64,000 nt of DNA, taken from Xylona heveae TC161 (Eukaryota; Ascomycota; Xylonomycetes; Xylonales; Xylonaceae). The stretch is from assembly GCF_001619985.1 (NCBI RefSeq), contig NW_017264199.1, positions 248,001 through 312,000 on the forward strand. Reading direction: 5' to 3'. The notes beneath the pieces are model-generated. The model was not told the DNA's origin. It saw only the letters and a program-made list of their open reading frames with translations, and searched no databases. A program made the position numbers and the translations under genes. Of this stretch, positions 54,837 through 64,000 are shown piece after piece (within the stretch, counting starts at the first letter, position 1; each line of letters starts with the position of its first letter).

Positions 54837-57073
54837 ATGACCGCCGCCGTTGCTTCGGCGGCGCAATCTCTCTCGTCCCTGCTCCGACAAACCTCTCTCG
54901 ACGACCATGATGAGATTTTGAAAGCCGCGAATGGGGCCCTTAAAAAATCAAAGACCGATACCGGTGCGCAGCTCGTTAAAGTTGTCGCGCTGCTAAAGCT
55001 GGACCGCTATGATGATGCGCTTCGAGTACTCGAGGAGGGTGGAGATCAGTTGAAGAAACTGGCTCAGCTGGAGTATGCGTATGCATTATACAAGACTGGA
55101 GACCTTCAGAAGGCAGAAGAGGTTGCCAAAGAAGCCAAAGGTTTGAGCAGAGGGATGACCCACGTTGAGGCGCAGGCTGTAAGTGGCCTTTCTCTTTAGG
55201 ATCCACAAAACCAAGCAGGCCGAAGTTTACAAAAGCTTTTGGGGCACGAGATTTTGCGGAGCACTCTATTGTTGCTACACTATGTTCCCAGGAAGGCTGA
55301 CATTGCAACTTGCAGACATATCGGCTTGAGAAGTTTGCGCAGTCTTTAAGTCTGTATCGCGAACTGGCGCAGCAACCTACAGAAGTTGAGAATGAAGAGA
55401 ATGACTTGAAAATCAACACCGGGGCTGCAGATGCTCAATTGGAGTGGGCAGGCTATGGCGATTTGGTGCACAAGAAGCGGCCAAGCCGGGATGACTTGGA
55501 AGCGTTCGAGACGGCATACAACGCTGCCTGTGGAAGCATTGCAAGGGGAGAGCTGCAACAGGCCGAATTTCTACTTCAAAGGGCAAAGGGTATGTTTTGA
55601 GTTGTTAAGAATTGCTAGAGACAAAGTTTTGGGCTAATTGGAAGCAGATCTCTGCAATGCAGCTGAGGAACTCTCGACCGAGGATAAGGAAGCTGAAATT
55701 GTCCCCATCACAATCCAACAAATGTTTGTGCTCTCGAGGCTGGGCAAGACTGAGCAGGCTGAGAAGCTTGGCTCAGAGATTAATGCTGCCAAGTATGGTC
55801 TTTCCTAGTAGTGATATATGGTTGCGGAAGCTAATGAACCTCGTTCAGCATCTCTGATCCCACCACCAAGAAGTTTGCACAGAACAATATTCTTGCTACT
55901 AATCTCCCAGAGAATCCTTTCCTCGCCCAAAGGCTTTTTAATGAGACCCCGGAACTTCCTAAAAACGATCTTCCTTTTAGTTTTCAATCCGCCATTCTCC
56001 GCCAAAACGGCTATGCGTTGGACCTGCTGTCGATGAAATACCCCGGCGTTGCGCGATCTACGGCGTCCTTCTTCGAAAACCAGCCCTGTCCGACCACGTC
56101 ACCAAGCGTGAATTCCGCATCGGTTGTTCACGCGGCCGCTGCTGCTCAGAACCAGGTTGGCAAAGCGGGTCTGCAGGAAATACTCCGTGTGCTTGAGAGA
56201 CGTCCCAATGATGTCGGCCTCATCCTCACGATTATCCAGCTCTACTTGCTCACAAATAACCACGGCTCGGCCATCTCATTGCTCGAATCCTTCTTCAAGC
56301 GCCTTGAAACCTCCACCTCCGAAGCCGACCAAGATGTCCGCTTTGCGCCAGGGCTTGTTGGTCTTCTCGTCTCTCTCTACAGAGTGCAAGGCCGCAAGGC
56401 GCATGTCCGGACAGAGTTCGCCAAGAGCGCATCCTATTGGCGACAAAAGTCTACTGCAAAAGCACCAGCATCGCTTCTTCGCGCCGCAGGTGCTGCTCTC
56501 CTTGAGAGTTCCAAACCCGAGGACCTCACATTGGCCGGTGAAATTTTCGACGACCTTCTCGAAAGAGAACCCAATGATGCATTTGCAGCGGCTGGCCGTG
56601 TGGCCGCTTATTCTACAATTCAGCCCGAAAAAGTCCATTCCGAGGCTGCTAAGCTGCCAGCTGCTAACCGTCTCGTGCCCAGCATGATCGATGCAGTGGA
56701 TCTCGAAGAAGGTGGTGTCCCTCGAGCTCCGGCCCCGCCTGTTGGCGCCGGCAAAAAGCGTCCAGCTGATGAGACGAACAAGCCCGCTGTCAAGAAGCGG
56801 TTCCGCAAATCCCGTCTCCCCAAGGACTATGACCCATCCAAAACCCCAGACCCCGAGCGCTGGCTGCCCCTACGGGACCGCTCGACGTATAAACCCAAGG
56901 GCAAGAAGGGCAAGCAAAAGGCTGCCGCTCTCACACAGGGTGGTGTGGTCACTGACAAAGTGGCGGATGCTGGTCTAGAGCCAGCCGGTGTAGAGGGCAA
57001 AGGCAAGTCTGGCGGGGGAGGCGCATCGTCGAATAAATCGAAGAAGAAGAAGGGCAAGGGAAACAAATGGTAG
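54837..57073 (+). CDS. SRP72: Signal recognition particle subunit SRP72
   Basis: Four exons, 54837-55178, 55316-55589, 55648-55792 and 55849-57073 (introns 137, 58 and 56 bases), give 661 residues. The N-terminal 500 residues are helical TPR-like repeats ([50 protein letters not shown]-type units). The RNA-binding C-terminus has the family signature [21 protein letters not shown] followed by the Lys-rich tail that binds 7S RNA. SRP72 pairs with SRP68 in the S-domain of the particle that targets nascent secretory proteins to the ER. The SRP receptor beta gene lies 33 kb to the left. Confidence 0.95.
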
Positions 57074-57496
57074 AGTGGATATATGGAAAAGCATGTACTT
57101 AGGGGTCGCTCCTTTTCTTCTTCTTCTTTACTCTGCTTGGATCATCATATCATACATAGTTGCCATATCATGTATAGTTGACGGTCAAAAAAACGATACT
57201 AGAATTGTATACACCTTGGATAATTCTATATATAAATCGAAACCTTGCAAGAGTGAAAGGTATGTAAACTAGACATGTAAAAACGACTTGACGTTTGAGA
57301 TGACTGAAATCTTGTTGACCTTAATGCATTTGTAACGCCATGCAACCGATTGACTCCGTACCCTTACTTTTGTTCTCCCACTAATTGCGACGAGGAACAG
57401 TCCGAAGCGGTGATATCTTCTTGCTCTCGCATAAGATTTAGATCAATGAGCTTCTTTTTCCATCGTCCAAGCAAAAGAAGAGGGAGACTGAGGAAA
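57074..57496. other. Shared 3' flank of SRP72 and NIP7
   Basis: Convergent genes; AT-rich, no gene seen. Confidence 0.5.
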
Positions 57497-58268
57497 CTAA
57501 GTAGTAGTGAAAAGAGTATCTTCCTGTAATACGGATTCCGATTATTAGTATAATCCACCATCGCTGAAACGGCTAAGGATCTCACCTCTCTCAGGTATTC
57601 TCCGATATCTGCCTGTCGGAAGGTCGTAATGCCAGTGGGATCGAGATGTCTAGCTTCAGCAGTCGAGCGAGCAGTGATACCGAAACCCTAATACGTTCGA
57701 AGTCAGCCACATTCTGTCCAATTCACAACCATTCCCGTCTCCTGGATCTCTTCCTTTCTATCGCCTATCTCTGTGCCCACAATACACGCAAAATATTTCA
57801 CAGAAAAGCACATTCTCAGGTCAGACCTACCAAAGGCTTGTCATCCATTCCCAGAACAACCACACCCTGGTGCTCGGGACAGTCATCGCTCCACCGACCA
57901 ACGTGGGCCTTGACAACATTACCACCGTAAAGGAAGGGCATCTCGCCGTTGGGCTTGATCCAGACCTTGTACCGGGCGTGGGGCGCAATCACATCGAGCG
58001 CGGTGATGTGCAGGCGGAACTTTCCCGTCTTGGTGAACTTGCCCAGGCAGGTTCCCAGACTCAGCAGATTGTGACGAGCCACAGAGGTAGCAAGGTTCGC
58101 AATTGAGAGGCGGACATAGTAGACACGATTGCCGTGCAGGCGGAAAACATAACGATCATCGCTGTCGTCGTTGGCCGTCGGCGCGATCAAATGTGTAAGA
58201 GATCGACCGGTGTAGTTGGCCAGCTTAGAGAAGAGAGTTTGCGTCTCTGGTTCAGTGAGGGGACGCAT
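57497..58268 (-). CDS. NIP7: 60S ribosome biogenesis factor NIP7
   Basis: Three exons, 58268-57831, 57687-57586 and 57523-57497 (introns 143 and 62 bases), give 188 residues. The start MRPLTEPETQTLFSKLANY is typical of NIP7. The family blocks RNLLSLGTCLGKFTKTGKFRLHITALD (read here with H for R at the first position) and KVWIKPNGEMPFLYGGNVVKAHVGR follow. The C-terminal PUA domain has GVVVLGMDDKPLGFGI, then STAEARHLDPTGITTFRQADIGEYLREED. NIP7 is needed for 27S pre-rRNA processing and 60S assembly. The last exon has only 27 bases. Confidence 0.95.
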
Positions 58269-58582
58269 TTTGGCAAAATTATCCCTCTCTCTCTGGTTGA
58301 GCGAGAAAGATGTTGCGATCAAAGATTGGCTCTCTTTTTCAAGAGAAGGGTGTTTTGCCCAAATCGATAAACTCTAGAAATTTTGGTCTGAGAGAATCGT
58401 CGGTGGTCGGAGTTTGGCCCTGGCAGTCTCGGCAAACTCCGTTCCGCTACGACGGATTTTTGGGGAATTTTGTTATCCAGACAAACTCCCGCTGTTAAAG
58501 ATATTACCAGCAGAAATATCTCCAATCCAACGCTGGGAAGGATTTCTCGCTCTTCCAGTGCCTGGAGAAGAACATATACATA
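58269..58582. promoter_or_regulatory. Divergent promoter region, NIP7 and NOC3
   Basis: A 314-base spacer between two head-to-head 60S assembly genes. It contains GAAATTTTGG at about 58378 and GGAATTTTG at about 58466. These resemble the A/T core of the yeast RRPE ribosome-biogenesis element, but the match is weak. Confidence 0.45.
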
Positions 58583-61109
58583 ATGCCGGCGGCAAAAAGA
58601 AGAAGATTAAGTCCTCCCGAGGAAGACTCTGCTGGGCGGACGAATGGCACTACAAATGCCTTTTACCAGCGCGCAGCAGACTGGGATCTGGAACAGGACT
58701 ACGAGAACCGGCCGCGAAAATTGAATAAGAAGCAAAAGGAGGCCACTAGATTACCTATCAAGACTGCCGAAGGTCGAGTGGAGCAACTTGCGGCCCAACC
58801 CACGCAGGGTGAAGGTGAAGACGATGCCGATAGTTTCTTAGATTCTGGCGAAGACGACGGAGAAGAATGGGGTGGAGCGGAAGGCGGCGAAGAGCAGGAT
58901 GAGGATAAAGAAGAGGAGGAGGATGAGACGCCTAAGATTTCCCCAAGGCTACAGATCATCAATGCAAAGGAGGAACTAGCGAAACTGGCTGGACAAGTCA
59001 ATGAGGATCCTGAAGAGAATGTATGGCTTTCTACATAATGGCTTTATGCAATACCAAGCGCCATTAGGGGCAAAGAAGAGAAAAGAAAATATACTAACTA
59101 CAAAATAGTACGGCCTCCTTCACGCCATTGCCGGTATCGGTGCCAAAAAAAATGTCACGGTCCGTAAACTCGTCCTGGCGACTCAACTTACCGTCTACAA
59201 AGACATTATTCCCGGCTATCGCATTCGCCCTCTCTCCGGAGACGACATGGGAGCGAAACTCTCCAAGGACGTGCGCAAACTACGCAACTTTGAACAGTCA
59301 CTTGTGGCGGGATACCAGAACTACGTCAACCACCTTGCTACTCTCAGCAAAGGGACCGGCTCTGGATCGAAGAAAGGCATCAGTGCCGAAGACGCGCGCA
59401 GCCTTAGCACCGTCGCCATCTCCTGCGCATGCAACTTATTACTTGCCGTGCCACACTTCAACTTCCGTAGCGAATTGCTCAAGATCCTCGTGGACAAGCT
59501 CAGCCAGCGCACCGTGGACGCTGACTTTGTCAAGTGCCGCGAGACCCTCGAAAAGCTATTCGAAGACGACGATGACGGGACACCATCCCTCGATGCTGTC
59601 TCGCTCCTGACCAAGATGATCAAGGGCAAAAACTACCGATTCGACCCCAGCGTCCTCAATACGTTTTTGCACTTACGTCTACTATCCGAATTCGCATCCA
59701 AGGGATCTACCGACAAGATCGACAAGCCTGGCGACGGCGACGACGCTCCCTCCAAGGCCGAACAAAAAGCCCTCGCGAAAGCAAACAAGAAATCTAACCG
59801 CGAATTCCGCACCAAGCGCCAACGCAAGATCGACCGCGAGCGCAAGGCGATTGAGAACGAAATGAAAGAAGCCGACGCAACCGTTTCCCACGAAGAACGT
59901 GACCGAATGCAAGCCGAGACGCTCAAACTCGTATTTGTCACGTACTTCCGCATTCTCAAAGCTCGCACACCTAGTCTCATGGGCGCCGTGCTCGAAGGTC
60001 TAGCCAAGTACGCGCATCTCATTAATCAGGACTTCTTTGGCGATTTGCTCGAAGCGCTCAAAGATCTCATCGGCCATGCTGAGAATGATGCTGCCGGCTA
60101 CGACAATGACAATGACGGAGAAGACTCAGGCGACGATGGCGAGGACGACAATGAATACAGCACGTCCTTTTCCACGCGCAATACCAGTCGCGAAAGCCTG
60201 CTGTGTGTCATTACTGCTTTTGCACTACTCCAGGGCCAAGACGCAAGTAAATCCGCCGCGGCGCTGCACTTGGATCTCAATTTCTTCATTACGCATCTAT
60301 ACCGCTCGTTGTACCCGCTTGCGTTGAATGCGGATATCGAATTGGGTCCCAAGTCGTTGCGTCTGCCTGATCCTAATAATCCGAATGGTAAGTTATCTTT
60401 GTATTCTGTTATCCCTATATTATCTCCTCTTCCTCTTCCTCCTTCTCCTCTCCCTCCTTCTCCTCCTCCTCCTCCTGCTCTTCTCCGTCTTCTTCTTCAT
60501 TATCATGTCTTGTCACTTATTCCATTTCCCTCACCTTCTTCATCCTCATCTCTCGTCGTTTATGTACTCCCTGCCCTTCTTTGATTCAATCAACTCCCAG
60601 TCCATCCCCAAATATGAAAACGATTAGTAGCAAAAAAGAAGAAAGAACAAACACTAATCTCTAATCCCTAAAACCCAACAGACCACCCCCTCACACAATC
60701 AACCTCCCACAACAAAATCAACCTGCACACCACCACCGTGCTGCTCCTGCGATCCTTATCCGCCGTCCTGCTTCCTCCCCAGGGCCTCCGGGCCGTCCCG
60801 CCGCTCCGGATCGCCGCTTTTACCAAACAACTCTATACCTCCGCGCTGCAACTGCCTGAGAAGTCTGCGCTCGCAGTCCTCGGCGTCTTGGCCAAAGTGA
60901 TGAAAGTGCACGGCCGCAAGGTGTCTGCGCTGTGGTATACAGAGGAGCGCAAAGGGGACGGGACATTTGATCCGCTGCGGGGCGAAGTCGAAGGGTCGAA
61001 TCCGTTTGCGACGACGATTTGGGAAGGGGAGTTGCTCAGACGGCATTATTGTCCTGCGGTACGAGAGAGCGTGGAGGGGGTGGAGAAGGGAGTGGTGGCG
61101 TCGCGGTAG
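58583..61109 (+). CDS. NOC3: Nucleolar complex protein NOC3
   Basis: Three exons, 58583-59020, 59109-60387 and 60682-61109 (introns 88 and 294 bases), give 714 residues. The start is basic (MPAAKRRRLSPPEED), then an acidic tract covers about residues 75-120. The NOC3 core has KDIIPGYRIRPL, KDVRKLRNFEQSLVAGYQNYV and NLLLAVPHFNFRSELLKILV. A CBF/Mak21-type C-terminal domain follows, with ADIELGPKSLRLPDP, then a short final exon with KVHGRKVSALW. Noc3 pairs with Noc2 on late-nucleolar pre-60S particles and has a reported role at replication origins in yeast. The last intron holds a long CT-rich microsatellite. The C-terminus matches the family end. Confidence 0.93.
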
Positions 61110-61160
61110 AAGAAGAAGAAGAAGATTAAAATAGTTTGGATTTGATATTTTGGAAGGGGT

Positions 61161-61175
61161 GGGGGGGGGGGGGGG
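61161..61175. repeat. G15 homopolymer
   Basis: Fifteen G in a row, flanked by GGGGT and TGG. It may be of uncertain length in the assembly. Confidence 0.9.
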
Positions 61176-61240
61176 TGGATATATTTTGCATTTGTTATAG
61201 ATGTTTCTGAAAAAAAGCGCATGGGAATGGATTATGTATA

Positions 61241-61266
61241 AGAAAGAAAGAAAGAAAGAAAGAAAG
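61241..61266. repeat. (AGAA)n microsatellite
   Basis: About six and a half units of AGAA. Confidence 0.9.
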
Positions 61267-62105
61267 ACTATAGGGGGACGGGAGAAGTTTAACCAACTTC
61301 TCCTAGATAGATAAATTTATATCCCGTAATGTCACCACTGGTTATGTTATACAATACTTGCTCCCGGGTTCTTACATCGTATAGTTACTCGTTTAATCGG
61401 CTACTGCACATCATTTTATCCAAAGAGCAGTTCATAAAAAATGAAGTTTATTGTTCATCAAATCACAAAAAGGAAACCAAACAAAACAGCCGTCGCATTA
61501 CCCATATGTCTCGCAAATAACAACAAGAATGAAAACGTCCAGAAGAAAGAAAAGCCAAGGTTCTTCATTGCTGGGCCGTGACGCATAAACCACGTAAAAG
61601 AGAAAAAAAGTCAACTGCAATCTACCAACGAAGAAATAAAACAAAACCTAAAAGTAACTATCAATTGACCGAAAGGATAAAGGAAAGAAAAAACAAGGGG
61701 AAATAAAAGGAAGGAGTGAAAAGGGGCTCTAATAATGCATTGTACGAGGCCAAAAAAATTGGAAAAGAAGGAAAGGAGCGACAGAGTGTGTGGCGTAAGG
61801 TAGAAAAAGTAAAGTTCCTAAAAGGAAGAGCAGGGAGCAGCGGGCATCTATCCCAACATCAAATCGATTCAGACGAGTTTGACCCAAAAAGGCTGATGTT
61901 GGACAGATATTGACAGCTCATTAAAGAAAGACCATATCCCCAGTCTGGATGAGGGGGAAAAAAGAAAATGGCCGGGTCCAAGGAAATCCACTTGGCCTGT
62001 TTTTAAATGCGTGGTATCTCTTGAGAAATGAAAAAGTTGATTTGAAAAGTAACCCGGAACTCAAAAACCCCCCTAGACCAGCAGACAAGTCCCAACTCAA
62101 GACGT

Positions 62106-64000
62106 TCAAAAAACCACAGATTTGCTTGGGCGATGACCCGTAGTCCGCGGCGTTCCCGGCTGGTGTCGAGGGCTCTTCTCCACGGGCACAGGAGCGCCGC
62201 CACGGCTCGGAGTGCTAGGCACCGACCGGGACGAGGTGGGAATAGGCAGTCTCTTTTCAGGAGACGCCTTCGTTGTGGAAGCTGGTGGCTTTGCAGCTGA
62301 TCTCTCCTTAGCCAGGACAATATCGGTCCAGCCACGTTTGCCACCACCCTCTTTGCCAACAGCTTCGCTCAGCACCTTCATCCAGTCCTCCTTTTGCTCA
62401 GGGTTGTCAGCGTAGAAATCAATGGTCTCTCCATTCGCGAAGCGAATCCGGAAACCCTCTTCGACAAACATGTAGCCTTCTTCTTCTTCAGCAAATGCAG
62501 ACTTTCGGCGAGAGCCTCCTTTGCCAGAAGCTTCTTTTTGCAGGAGCGACGACCGGTCATCAATCAGACGAGAGGCTTTCGCCAAGTTAATCGTAGCTCT
62601 TGGCTGGCGCGTTGTCTCATGATAAGCAGTGAGTTTAGACCCATCGAGCTTAAAGTAGCGGCGACGCCAGTACTAGTATGCAGCTGTCAGCGAACATCTT
62701 CAAATGGAAGATCAAAGGCAAGGAAAAAGACATACCGGACAATCACCACCTTGCTGAGTGAGAACACCTTCCCATGTTCTTGCCGCGCTTGCTCGAGCCT
62801 CTTCAAGCTCTCTGATGCATGCACTCATGCTCTTCGGCATGTCCGAGTCCTGCGCATTCTTTGGCTTTGGCAAGTAGAATAGTTGCAATTCAAGCTTTCC
62901 AATTCGGTAAGGCGGTCGCTTTGGGGCTCCCCCAACATTGCTGCGCTTACTCTTGACGCTACTGTTGGCGGCGTTTTCGTCAACAGCCCATTCATTGAAG
63001 CAAGGGACCGTGACGGTGTGCGCTTGACCAAAAGCTTGCTTCTCATGGTCGCCGAGGCAGACATAAGATCTCGCAAAGCTGCCATCCTTTCCAACAAGGT
63101 TATGCAAAAGATCCCACGCAGTGATGCGTACTGATCGACGCTTGGCATTTGCTTCCTGTACGCGCTGAGCAGCCAATCGCTGCTCTTCTTCTTGTTGTTT
63201 CTTGTCCAGCTCTTTACGCTTCCTTGGTGAAGCAAATACTCTACTAAAAGTAGACGGTTTGGGACTCTTGGGTATCCTTGAAGGGCTGTCAAAGATTGTT
63301 TGCGGAACTGGTTCGGCCAATTTGGTCTGAAGAGTCAATGTAAATTCGAGCTCATCCAAGACTACCAACTCAAATTCTTGGCCAATGGGCGCATTTTTGC
63401 CCAGCTCCAGCCATGCGGTAGTAACGCAGTGAAGACCATTGTCCAGCGTCAGACAAAACCATGTTCGCTCATCTACGTAAAACAATGATTAGGGAGCTGT
63501 CCAACCAGAGTTAACACCACGGAAAGGGTTCGCTTACTCTTAGGTAACGGCAAGTCCAGATCCTTAACTCCGACAACCTTAATAAACAGTCTACCCCTCT
63601 CGCTACCTTCTTCTGCGGTTTCTTCCTCGACAGGGGTAGTTGTAGTTGCAACATGGCCACTGACGTTGCTCTGGGTTCCTGGCAGAGGCGGCGCTGGGCT
63701 GTTCAACGGAGCCTTTTGTATAGCTGAGGATGTCTGCCTTATGCTCCGCCGACGCGACTTTCCGTTCCAAGGCTCGGTCGTCCATGATTGCGAGCGCTCA
63801 TGGGTTGGTTTTTTCGGACTGCTGCTAGCGGACCGCGTTCCCCTCTCTGGGGCTTCCGGCGCCGAATCTTCCGTTTTGCTGCTTGCGACAATGACTTTGG
63901 TGTTCTGCCGCATCAAATAGCCTCGCTACAATGAAAAAGTCGAGTGTCAGCGAAAAAAATTGATGGTTTTAAGCAGAGAAAAACTAAAGACAATAATAGA
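62106..64000 (-). CDS. BUD4: BUD4/anillin-like protein, C-terminal part
   Basis: The gene runs off the right edge. Exons visible are 63925-63538, 63472-62736 and 62672-62106; a further intron begins at 63926 (acceptor TAG) and its donor lies outside. The visible part has RGYLMRQNTKVIVASSK, an anillin-homology region (GRLFIKVVGVKDLDLPLP, NERTWFCLTLDNGLHCVTT and FELVVLDELEFTLTLQTK). A PH domain (YWRRRYFKLDGSKLTAYHE to EQKEDWMKVLSEAVG) follows, then a Ser/Pro-rich tail. This is the order in yeast Bud4 and its filamentous homologues, which bind septins and guide septum formation. The N-terminal part, normally long and disordered, is not in the window. Confidence 0.9.

Larger units (their letters stand above)
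61110..62105. other. 1 kb purine-rich gene-free region
   Basis: A run of 15 G at 61161-61175 and an (AGAA)n tract at 61241-61266 lie past NOC3. The rest is A/G-rich on the plus strand and leads to the 3' end of BUD4. Short frames here look like chance. Confidence 0.55.

Noticed and set aside
60420-60600. Open frame continuing NOC3 into Leu/Pro/Ser-rich sequence
   Set aside because: This is a CT-rich microsatellite within the last intron; the next exon restores the NOC3 domain after a proper acceptor at 60681.

Overview
The window looks like nuclear DNA of a filamentous ascomycete (Pezizomycotina), most likely a Eurotiomycete. Genes are dense and lie on both strands. Nearly all are split by short GT-AG introns (about 50-150 bases, often with CTAAC/CTGAC-type branch sites). 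The protein set (augmin, SET9, AKR1, BUD4, CBS without a haem domain, DUF1763) is fungal. The class-level assignment is inference from protein style and intron size, not from a database search. I find 28 protein-coding genes, one cut off by the right edge, two tRNA genes, and a gene fragment at the left edge.

Layout. 1-1.7 kb: a fragment resembling DUF3723 proteins, then a stretch full of 7-base tandem repeats. 1.7-9.4 kb: an augmin HAUS3-like subunit, tRNA-Trp, a fused LrgA/LrgB-type membrane protein whose last intron holds a tRNA-Ala gene on the opposite strand, and a CAX-type Ca2+/H+ exchanger. 9.4-15 kb: sparse DNA around an alpha/beta hydrolase and a small DUF1763/LYR-like protein. 15-21 kb: cystathionine beta-synthase, then an epoxide hydrolase and a short-chain dehydrogenase side by side, with a Gal4-like palindrome before the hydrolase. 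21-31.5 kb: SRP receptor beta, AKR1 palmitoyltransferase, a BTB protein, an alanyl-tRNA editing protein with a damaged splice acceptor, and a PAP2 membrane protein. 31.5-46 kb: a 2 kb gene-free stretch, leukotriene-A4-hydrolase-type aminopeptidase, an AT-hook protein, ATP23, Aurora kinase, TIP41 and CBP3. 46-64 kb: SET9, mitochondrial uL14, RPB9, the Pin1-type isomerase ESS1, an orphan protein, SRP72, a divergent NIP7/NOC3 pair, and the C-terminal part of BUD4.

Most genes are housekeeping. Shared themes are protein targeting (SRP receptor beta, SRP72), mitochondrial biogenesis (ATP23, CBP3, uL14m), 60S ribosome assembly (NIP7, NOC3), mitosis and cytokinesis (augmin, Aurora, BUD4), and transcription and chromatin (RPB9, ESS1, SET9). 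I see no biosynthetic cluster, no CRISPR array and no intact transposon. The unusual features are mainly in gene architecture: a tRNA nested in an intron, a start-codon-only exon, a 14-base microexon, a GT-GG intron and an open retained intron. The other oddity is the heptamer-repeat patch next to the DUF3723-like fragment.
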